This document shows positions 1 to 5,258 of a DNA stretch of 5,258 nt, piece by piece; the first letter of the stretch is position 1, and every line of letters starts with the position of its first letter. Both the position numbers and the translations under genes were made by a program. Where the stretch lies: contig JBDSEG010000201.1 in assembly GCA_039920165.1 (NCBI GenBank), positions 1-5,258 on the forward strand. The letters are read 5' to 3'. The stretch is from JBDSEG01 sp039920165 (GTDB lineage: Bacteria; Pseudomonadota; Gammaproteobacteria; Burkholderiales; Burkholderiaceae_C). Below the pieces are notes generated by a model, which saw only the letters and a program-made list of their open reading frames with translations, searched no databases and was not told where the DNA came from.

Positions 1-421
1 TGCGCTGCCAGTACAGGCCGGCCGTTGCAAATGCGATCTCGGGCGTGGCCGCTTTCGCGGGATCGCCCGCGAGGTCGATGCCGAGCAGGTCGCCGTACTT
101 CTTGTAGTTGTAGAACCCGGTGATCTGAATCGGCCCGCGGCCCTTGAAGCGCTTGCCGTCGCCGGCGCGCGCGTTGCCCAGCCGCGTGGCCAGAGAGCAC
201 GCCGGCTCGTAGCGCCGCTGCGCCTGGGTCGGCCCCCAGATCTCCTCCATCCAGCGAAACTCTCCGGACTCGTGCGCGAGCTGGGCGACGAACGCGGCGG
301 TGCGCATCGCGGTAACGACGCCGTAGGTCTGCATCGCCCGGTTCAGGTGTGGCAGGTACAGCGCGAGTTTCGCGGCCGGCAGGTTGGGCATGATCGCCTT
401 GAGTTGAACGTCGGTGAGCAT
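1..421 (-). CDS. Glycoside hydrolase family 19 (chitinase/endolysin-like) protein, N-terminal part
   Basis: GH19 enzymes cleave beta-1,4 bonds between N-acetylated amino sugars; bacterial and phage members act on chitin or on peptidoglycan. Read from ATG at 421-419, the frame gives 140 codons without a stop and leaves the window at its left edge. It begins MLTDVQLKAIMPNLP and has no signal peptide or membrane segment. The family signatures are visible: AQLAHESGEF at residues 46-55, with E51 the expected general acid; MEEIWG at 58-63, with E60 placed as the second acidic residue; and KGRGPIQITGFYNY at 93-106, the substrate-cleft motif. The start is supported by an AAGGA site six bases upstream. 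GH19 catalytic domains are about 200 residues, so roughly the last third is outside the window. The compact form without leader resembles phage-type lysins and stand-alone bacterial GH19 proteins. Whether the substrate is peptidoglycan or chitin cannot be told from this fragment. Confidence 0.93.
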   Translation of the reverse strand, partial: MLTDVQLKAIMPNLPAAKLALYLPHLNRAMQTYGVVTAMRTAAFVAQLAHESGEFRWMEEIWGPTQAQRRYEPACSLATRLGNARAGDGKRFKGRGPIQITGFYNYKKYGDLLGIDLAGDPAKAATPEIAFATAGLYWQR

Positions 422-427
422 CGTGCG

Positions 428-432
428 TCCTT
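428..432 (-). promoter_or_regulatory. Ribosome binding site of the GH19 gene
   Basis: On the minus strand the sequence reads GAAGGACGCACGATG. The AAGGA core lies six bases before the ATG and fixes the start of the GH19 gene. Confidence 0.75.
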
Positions 433-526
433 CGGTCGGGCTGGGTCGGCCGCCATATGAGCACAAGTCGTCACCGGGCCGTATCCCTAGCGCCTTCAGT
501 GCGCGCCGCTTCGTGCCGATAACGGG

Positions 527-552
527 GCTGACACGGTCAAGTGAGGGTCAGC
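527..552. repeat. Inverted repeat abutting the HDOD gene start
   Basis: GCTGAC (527-532) and GTCAGC (547-552) form a perfect 6-bp inverted repeat around a 14-base centre, and the second arm ends directly before the ATG at 553. A nested TGAC-ACG-GTCA lies at 529-539. The GAGG ribosome binding core sits in the centre, so an RNA hairpin would place it in or beside the loop; as DNA the repeat could instead be an operator. The arms are seen in the sequence. Any function is conjecture, since 6-bp repeats are common by chance in GC-rich DNA. Confidence 0.3.
543..547 (+). promoter_or_regulatory. Ribosome binding site of the HDOD gene
   Basis: GAGGG lies five bases before ATG 553. This favours ATG 553 over the in-frame GTG at 541, which would overlap the site and has no purine-rich sequence at a suitable distance upstream. 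Confidence 0.6.
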
Positions 553-1530
553 ATGTCGAATTGGTTGCAACGGGTGGGCGCGGTCCTCGGACTTCGAGCG
601 GCCCCGGCGTGTGTGCGGTCAGCGGCCGAGATGTCGCACGCCGTCCCGAGCGGTCGCACGGCTGCCGTGCCACCGTTCGCGCCACCGGACCAGCTCTCGC
701 CGGCCGCCTCTGCCGCCGAGCCGCCCGCGCCGGACCCGCGGGTGCGGTTCTTCGAGTGGCTGCTCGACGGTTCGTTGCCGGACCTGCCGCTCAGCGCCGT
801 GGAGCAGCGCCAGCTCGCAGGGCTCGACGCCCGCCTGGCCAGCGCCAGCTCGTGTGCCGAACTGCTGCCGCGCGCGCCGGCGGTGATTTCGCAACTGCTC
901 AAGAGCCTGCGCGACGCCGACCAGTCCGGCCAGGCGCTGGCGCACCGCGTCGCCAAGGATCCGCACCTGGTGGCCGAGGTCATCCGGCTCGCCAACAGCA
1001 CCCATGCGCGTGCCGCATCGCCGGTGACCGACCTGGTCGAGGCCATCGCACGGCTCGGCACCGAAGGCCTGCGGCGCGTGATCGCCCGGGTCGTTCTGAC
1101 GCCGATGTTCGACGCGCGCTCCGATCCGCTCACCGGCCGCGCTGCACCGCGGCTGTGGCTGCATTCCGAAGCGAAGGCGGACGCCTGCATGAGGCTGGCC
1201 GGCGCCGCCGGCCTCGATCCCTTCGAGGGCTACCTCGCAGGCCTGATGCACAACATCGGCTGGACGGCCGCGCTGCGCGCTATGGATCGCAGCGACTGCG
1301 CCGCGCCGGCGCAGTTCACCCGGGCGTTCGTGCCCGCCATCCGGCTGCGCACCGAGCGCTTCTTCGCAACGCTGGTGCTGCCGTGGCAGCTCACCCCATT
1401 GCTGACCGAGCTGGCGACCGAATCGCTCGACGTCGGGTTGGCCGGCAGCCACTCGGCGCTGGCCAGGGTGCTCATGGCGGCCGACCAGACCGCCACACTC
1501 AAGATGCTGGAGGCGCAACCGATCCGATAG
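553..1530 (+). CDS. HDOD-domain signalling protein
   Basis: This complete 325-residue protein begins MSNWLQRVGAVLGLRA and ends in TAG at 1528-1530. HDOD domains (Pfam PF08668) are relatives of HD phosphohydrolases, usually without proven enzyme activity, found in proteins of chemotaxis, motility, stress and cyclic-nucleotide signalling. Residues about 17-62 are a Pro/Ala/Ser-rich, probably disordered linker, followed by a short conserved-looking stretch starting RVRFFEWLLDG at 63. The HDOD core runs from about 104 (LLPRAPAVISQLL) through KDPHLVAEVIRLANST, an HS-containing helix (LWLHSEAKADACMRLA) and GYLAGLMHNIGW to about 310. The usual HD pair in that last motif is HN here (H233, N234), so metal-dependent phosphohydrolase activity is unlikely. 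No receiver, GGDEF or EAL domain is present, so any signal must come through the N-terminal part or a partner. The gene ends 96 bases before the glutamate dehydrogenase gene on the same strand, so co-transcription is possible. In-frame GTG at 541 would add four residues. Confidence 0.9.
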   Translation: MSNWLQRVGAVLGLRAAPACVRSAAEMSHAVPSGRTAAVPPFAPPDQLSPAASAAEPPAPDPRVRFFEWLLDGSLPDLPLSAVEQRQLAGLDARLASASSCAELLPRAPAVISQLLKSLRDADQSGQALAHRVAKDPHLVAEVIRLANSTHARAASPVTDLVEAIARLGTEGLRRVIARVVLTPMFDARSDPLTGRAAPRLWLHSEAKADACMRLAGAAGLDPFEGYLAGLMHNIGWTAALRAMDRSDCAAPAQFTRAFVPAIRLRTERFFATLVLPWQLTPLLTELATESLDVGLAGSHSALARVLMAADQTATLKMLEAQPIR

Positions 1531-1532
1531 CG

Positions 1533-1554
1533 ACCCGGTTGCCCCGTGCCGGGT
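1533..1554. repeat. Small hairpin after the HDOD gene
   Basis: ACCCGG (1533-1538) and CCGGGT (1549-1554) form a 6-bp perfect stem with a 10-base loop, three bases after the HDOD stop codon. No T-run follows, so it is not a normal rho-independent terminator. It competes with another pairing, CCCCG (1542-1546) with CGGGG (1556-1560). It could weaken read-through into the dehydrogenase gene or mark an RNA processing site, but it may have no role. Confidence 0.25.
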
Positions 1555-1565
1555 GCGGGGTGAGA

Positions 1566-1575
1566 ATCGGCCGAT
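1566..1575. repeat. Perfect 10-bp palindrome ATCGGCCGAT
   Basis: A perfect palindrome lies 51 bases before the dehydrogenase start, in the only non-coding stretch available for its own control elements. A dimeric regulator could bind such a site. No matching second copy was seen nearby and I recognise no known operator consensus. A second small inverted repeat, GTCGC (1591-1595) with GCGAC (1603-1607), lies just before the ribosome binding site. Confidence 0.2.
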
Positions 1576-1612
1576 CGTTTGCGGGCCAGCGTCGCTGCCG
1601 GCGCGACCAACC

Positions 1613-1619
1613 AAGGAGG
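1613..1619 (+). promoter_or_regulatory. Strong ribosome binding site of the glutamate dehydrogenase gene
   Basis: AAGGAGG is a near-perfect anti-16S match, seven bases before ATG 1627. It decides this start over the in-frame ATGs at 1639 and 1648 and suggests efficient translation. Confidence 0.85.
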
Positions 1620-1626
1620 CCGCGCC

Positions 1627-4600
1627 ATGCCGAGCTCGATGGATCAGATGCGACGCAGCAGGATCGACGCGCTGCTCGAACTCGCCGCGCAACGCGTGCC
1701 GGCGGCGCAACGCGCCTCGCTGGAGACTTTCGCGCGCGAATACTTTCGCCAGGTCGACCCGGACGACCTCGAGGCGCGCAGCCCGGAAGACTTGCTCGGT
1801 GCGCTGCTCTCCCACTGGCAGTTCGGGGCCACGCGGCCGGCCGGGGTCGCGCGGGTTCGCGTGGTCAGCCCCACGGTGGCCGATTCCGGGTGGGACTCGC
1901 GCCATTCTGTGATCGACATCGTCAACGACGACATGCCGTTCCTGGTCGACAGCGCGATGATGGAGATCAACCGCGAGGGTCTGGCGATGCACCTGATCGT
2001 GCACCCGATCTTCGCGGTCGAGCGCGACGCGCACGGCAAGCTGAGCGCGATCCGCCCGCGCGCCGAGGCGCCGCGTGCGTCACGCGAGTCCTGGATGCAC
2101 ATCGAGGTCGACCGGCTGATCGACCCGCAGCAGCGCGCCGAGCTGCTCGCCGGCCTCGAGCGCGTGCTCGCCGACGTGCGCGCCGCAGTCACCGACTGGC
2201 AACCGATGGTCGCGCGCCTGAACGACGTGATCGCCGAGCTCGAGCAGAACGCCTGCGGCATGCCGCAGGCCGAGCATGACGAGAACCGCGCGTTCCTGCA
2301 GTGGCTCGCCGACGACCACATCACGTTGCTCGGCTATCGCCAGCACGACCTCGTCACCGAGAACGGCGCGGATGCGCTGCGCCTCGTGCCGGGCAGCGGC
2401 CTCGGGCTGTTGCGCGAGCACGATTCGCACTCGCTCTCCACAAGCTTCTGGGCTGTGCCCGCGAAGGCGCGCGCGATGGCGCGCTCCCCGTCACCGCAAC
2501 TGATCGTGACCAAGGCCAACACGCGCTCGGTCGTGCATCGGCCCGGCTACACCGACTACGTCGGCGTCAAGCGCTGCAACGCGGCCGGCGAGGTCATCGG
2601 CGAGCATCGTTTCATCGGGCTGTTCACATCGTCGGCCTACAGCGAGCTCGCCTCGGACACGCCGCTGTTGCGCCGCAAGATCGATGCCGTGCTCGAGCGC
2701 GCCGGGCTGTCGCCGCAAGGGCATCTTTCGAAGGCGTTGCACCACATCCTCGAGACCTACCCGCGCGACGACCTGTTCCAGATGCCGACCGCGGATTTGT
2801 ACGACACCGCGCTGGGCATCCTGTCGATGGGCGAACGCCAGCGCCTGCGCCTGTTCGTCTGGCGTGATCCATTCGACCGCTTCGTCTCGTGCCTGGTGTA
2901 CGTGCCGCGCGAGGCGTATTCGACCGACCTGCGCATCAAGCTGCAGCGGATGCTGGTCGAGGCGTTCGCGGGCGATGGTGCCGACTTCGACATCCAGCTT
3001 AGCGCGACCTCGCTGGCGCGCATCCATTTCACGGTGCGGACCCGGCCGGCGCAGATGCCGGAGGTCGATTACCGCGAACTGCAGGCCCGGCTCGCCGTCG
3101 CCGCGCGGCGCTGGGACGACGAACTGCGCGACGCGTTGATCGAGGCCGATGGCGAGGCCGACGGCATTCGGCTGTTCAAGCGCTGGAGCGCGACCTTTCC
3201 GGTCGCCTACCGCGCCCGCCACAGTGCGCGCTCGGCGGTCGCCGACGTGCACAAGCTCGCCGGCCTGTCGGCCGAGGCGCCGCTCGCGCTGGCGCTGTAC
3301 CGGCCGCTCGGCGCCACGCACGGCGCGCTCGGCTTCAAGGTCTATCGTCTCGGCGGTCCGGTCGTGCTGTCCGACAGCCTGCCGATGCTCGAGCACATGG
3401 GCGTTCGCGTGCTCGGCGAACAGAACTACCGGCTCGACGTGAGCCGCGATGACAGCGTGGCCGAGCTGTCGATGCACGACTTCGAGCTGGTCGCCGACTA
3501 TTCCGAAAGTCTCGATCACGAGCGCCTCGCGGAACTCTTCGAAGGCGCGTTCGCGAAGGTGTTTCGCGGCGAGATCGAAAGCGACGATTTCAACCGCCTC
3601 GTGTTGCGCGCCGGCCTGTCGGCCGACGAGATCGTCGTGCTGCGCGCCTACGCCAAGTACCTGAAGCAGATCGGCTTCGCGCTGGCGCAGTCGACGATCG
3701 AGGCGGCGCTGGCCGCGCACCCGCAGGTGGCGCGCATGCTGGTGCGCCTGTTCACGCTGCGCTTCAGCCCGACCGAACACGACGCCGAGGGCGAGCAGGC
3801 CCAGATCAACGCGATCGAGAAGGCGCTGACACGCGTCACGATCCTGTCGGAGGACCGGGTGCTGCGCCAGTTCCTGGCACTGATCCAGGCAACGCTGCGC
3901 ACCAACTTCTGGCGCACCGGCGTCGGCCATACGGGCGCGCCGGGCGCGCGCCGCAGCTTCGTCAGCTTCAAGCTCGATTCGGCAAGCGTGCCGGGCCTGC
4001 CCGATCCGCGTCCGATGTACGAAATTTCGGTCTACTCGCCGCGCTTCGAGGGCATCCACCTGCGCGGCGGCAAGGTCGCACGCGGCGGGCTGCGCTGGTC
4101 CGACCGGCTGGACGATTTCCGCACCGAAGTGCTGGGCCTCGTGAAGGCGCAGATGGTGAAGAACACCGTGATCGTGCCGGTCGGCTCGAAGGGCGGTTTC
4201 GTGCTGAAGAAGGCGCCTCCCGCGTCCGACCGCGACGCCTTCATCAAGGAGGGCATTGCCTGCTACCAGGACTACCTGCGCGGCCTGCTCGACCTGACCG
4301 ACAACCTGGTCGGCGGTGTTGTCGTGGCGCCACCGCACGTCGTGCGCCAGGACGGCGACGACCCGTATCTGGTGGTCGCCGCCGACAAGGGCACCGCGAC
4401 CTTCTCGGATTACGCGAACGCAATCAGCGGCGAATACGGCCACTGGCTCGGCGATGCGTTCGCCTCCGGCGGCAGTGTCGGCTACGACCACAAGGGCATG
4501 GGAATCACCGCGCGCGGGGCTTGGGAGAGCGTCAAGCGCCACTTCCGGGAAATGGGGCGGGACACGCAAAGCAGTGAATTCAGCGTCGTCGGCATCGGCG

Positions 4601-5258
4601 ACATGTCAGGCGACGTGTTCGGCAACGGAATGCTGCTGTCGCGCCACATCCGCCTCGTCGCGGCCTTCGATCATCGCCACATCTTCATCGACCCGACGCC
4701 GGACGTGGCGGCTTCGTTCGCCGAGCGCGAGCGCCTGTTCAAGCTGCCGCGATCGTCGTGGGCCGACTACGAAGCGGCGCTGATCTCCGATGGCGGCGGC
4801 GTCTGGGCGCGCACCGAGAAGTCGATTCCGCTGTCGCCGCAGGCGCAGGCCGCGCTCGGCGTCGACGCGCAGCACCTGGCGCCGTCGGAGCTGTTGACGG
4901 CGATCCTGAAAGCGCCGGTCGACCTGCTCTACAACGGTGGCATCGGCACGTATGTGAAAGCGAGCGCCGAAAGCCACCTCGAGGTCGGCGACCGCGCCAA
5001 CGATGGTCTGCGCATCAACGGCGCGCAATTGCGTTGCAAGGTCGTCGCCGAAGGCGGCAACCTGGGGTTGACGCAGCGCGGGCGGATCGAGGCAGCACTC
5101 GCCGGCGTGCGCCTGAACAACGACGCGATCGACAACTCGGCCGGCGTCGACACGTCGGACCACGAGGTGAACATCAAGATTCTCCTGGGATTGGCCGTGG
5201 CGGAGGCCCATGCGGGTGCGGCCGGGGGAACGGCTGGCGCTGGCTGGCGCGGGTTGGC
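1627..5258 (+). CDS. gdhB: NAD-specific glutamate dehydrogenase, large GDH-180 type (C-terminus outside window)
   Basis: The enzyme oxidatively deaminates L-glutamate to 2-oxoglutarate and ammonium with NAD+ in the cytoplasm, mainly for glutamate catabolism. The frame is open for 1210 codons and runs off the right edge; family members (Pfam Bac_GDH, PF05088) are about 1600 residues, so about a quarter is missing. The first ACT-like module lies near 74-150, with NDDMPFLVDS at 100-109. ENRAFLQWL (219-227) and HRFIGLFTSSAY (327-338) are family motifs. A second ACT-like module spans about 408-475 and a third about 554-620 (LPMLEHMGVRVLGEQ). The catalytic part has RGGLRWSDR (819-827), VKAQMVKN (839-846), VPVGSKGGF (850-858) and ADKGTATFSD (919-928). 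By comparison with small GDHs, K845 and K855 should contact glutamate and D920 should be the catalytic acid. The Rossmann motif is VGIGDMSGDVFGNG (988-1001), followed by AEGGNLGLTQ (1141-1150) and DNSAGVDTSDHEVNIK (1169-1184). The last residues (about 1190 on) are unusually Ala/Gly-rich. I see no internal frameshift. The symbol follows Pseudomonas usage; gdhZ is used elsewhere. Confidence 0.96.
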   Translation, partial: MPSSMDQMRRSRIDALLELAAQRVPAAQRASLETFAREYFRQVDPDDLEARSPEDLLGALLSHWQFGATRPAGVARVRVVSPTVADSGWDSRHSVIDIVNDDMPFLVDSAMMEINREGLAMHLIVHPIFAVERDAHGKLSAIRPRAEAPRASRESWMHIEVDRLIDPQQRAELLAGLERVLADVRAAVTDWQPMVARLNDVIAELEQNACGMPQAEHDENRAFLQWLADDHITLLGYRQHDLVTENGADALRLVPGSGLGLLREHDSHSLSTSFWAVPAKARAMARSPSPQLIVTKANTRSVVHRPGYTDYVGVKRCNAAGEVIGEHRFIGLFTSSAYSELASDTPLLRRKIDAVLERAGLSPQGHLSKALHHILETYPRDDLFQMPTADLYDTALGILSMGERQRLRLFVWRDPFDRFVSCLVYVPREAYSTDLRIKLQRMLVEAFAGDGADFDIQLSATSLARIHFTVRTRPAQMPEVDYRELQARLAVAARRWDDELRDALIEADGEADGIRLFKRWSATFPVAYRARHSARSAVADVHKLAGLSAEAPLALALYRPLGATHGALGFKVYRLGGPVVLSDSLPMLEHMGVRVLGEQNYRLDVSRDDSVAELSMHDFELVADYSESLDHERLAELFEGAFAKVFRGEIESDDFNRLVLRAGLSADEIVVLRAYAKYLKQIGFALAQSTIEAALAAHPQVARMLVRLFTLRFSPTEHDAEGEQAQINAIEKALTRVTILSEDRVLRQFLALIQATLRTNFWRTGVGHTGAPGARRSFVSFKLDSASVPGLPDPRPMYEISVYSPRFEGIHLRGGKVARGGLRWSDRLDDFRTEVLGLVKAQMVKNTVIVPVGSKGGFVLKKAPPASDRDAFIKEGIACYQDYLRGLLDLTDNLVGGVVVAPPHVVRQDGDDPYLVVAADKGTATFSDYANAISGEYGHWLGDAFASGGSVGYDHKGMGITARGAWESVKRHFREMGRDTQSSEFSVVGIGDMSGDVFGNGMLLSRHIRLVAAFDHRHIFIDPTPDVAASFAERERLFKLPRSSWADYEAALISDGGGVWARTEKSIPLSPQAQAALGVDAQHLAPSELLTAILKAPVDLLYNGGIGTYVKASAESHLEVGDRANDGLRINGAQLRCKVVAEGGNLGLTQRGRIEAALAGVRLNNDAIDNSAGVDTSDHEVNIKILLGLAVAEAHAGAAGGTAGAGWRGL
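5232..5250. repeat. Short imperfect tandem repeat, 10-base period
   Basis: GGCTGGCGC occurs at 5232-5240 and again at 5242-5250, separated by one T, in the Ala/Gly-rich end of the dehydrogenase frame. Because the period is not a multiple of three, a change in copy number would shift the frame. This is either a natural low-complexity insertion or a place where sequence errors would concentrate near the end of the window. Confidence 0.5.

Noticed and set aside
495..523. Possible sigma-70 promoter for the HDOD gene (TTCAGT at 495-500, GATAAC at 518-523, 17-base spacing)
   Set aside because: The -35 element matches the consensus at only about three of six positions and the -10 at four of six; such matches are expected by chance, so it is not listed as a feature.
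541..552. GTG at 541 as the start of the HDOD gene
   Set aside because: ATG 553 has GAGGG at suitable spacing, while GTG 541 lacks a good site upstream and would overlap that GAGGG. The four extra residues do not add to a recognised domain.
1533..1560. Rho-independent terminator after the HDOD gene
   Set aside because: The stem is short and no run of T follows it.
619..2034. Antisense frame of 471 codons across the HDOD gene and the start of the dehydrogenase gene
   Set aside because: It spans two genes and the gap between them, shows biased Arg/Gly/His/Gln composition and has no domain. It is a GC-driven shadow frame.
414..2279. Plus-strand frame of 621 codons overlapping the HDOD gene and the start of the dehydrogenase
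   Set aside because: Its product is dominated by Arg, Ala, Gly and Pro without any family motif. It crosses two real genes in another frame and has no ribosome binding site.
2491..4569. Stop-free antisense frame of 692 codons opposite the glutamate dehydrogenase gene
   Set aside because: It lies entirely inside a well-supported gene. Long antisense frames are expected in high-GC DNA with G/C third positions. Its product is rich in Arg, Ala, Val, His and Gln, with no recognisable domain.

Overview
The window is GC-rich chromosomal DNA with strong G/C preference at third codon positions, Shine-Dalgarno sites of AAGGA/AAGGAGG type, and protein sequences of proteobacterial character. The large NAD-dependent glutamate dehydrogenase and the HDOD protein look most like those of Betaproteobacteria, probably Burkholderiales. 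That placement is an inference from remembered family sequences, not from a search.

Layout: (1) 1-421, minus strand, is the N-terminal 140 codons of a glycoside hydrolase family 19 (chitinase/endolysin-like) enzyme that continues past the left edge. (2) 422-552 is a short divergent intergenic region. It holds the ribosome binding site of the GH19 gene and a 6-bp inverted repeat abutting the start of the next gene. (3) 553-1530, plus strand, encodes a complete 325-residue HDOD-domain protein with a Pro/Ala-rich N-terminal linker. (4) 1531-1626 is a 96-bp gap with small inverted repeats and a near-ideal AAGGAGG ribosome binding site. (5) 1627-5258, plus strand, is a very long uninterrupted reading frame that runs off the right edge. 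It encodes the first 1210 residues of the roughly 1600-residue (GDH-180 class) NAD-specific glutamate dehydrogenase, and includes the ACT-like regulatory modules, the glutamate-binding lysines and the dinucleotide-binding motif.

Functional reading: the dehydrogenase deaminates glutamate to 2-oxoglutarate and ammonium, feeding amino-acid carbon into the TCA cycle. The HDOD protein just upstream on the same strand is probably a signalling or regulatory protein and may be co-transcribed with it, but the sequence does not prove a functional link. The GH19 enzyme is transcribed away from both and is probably unrelated; without a signal peptide it resembles a phage-type lysin or a cargo/lysis enzyme.

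I see no tRNA, rRNA, CRISPR array, insertion sequence or clear rho-independent terminator. This is mainly an ordinary housekeeping region. The points worth a second look are the altered HD motif in the HDOD protein, the unusual Ala/Gly-rich stretch at the right edge of the dehydrogenase, and the lone GH19 gene. I found no convincing sign of an undescribed system.
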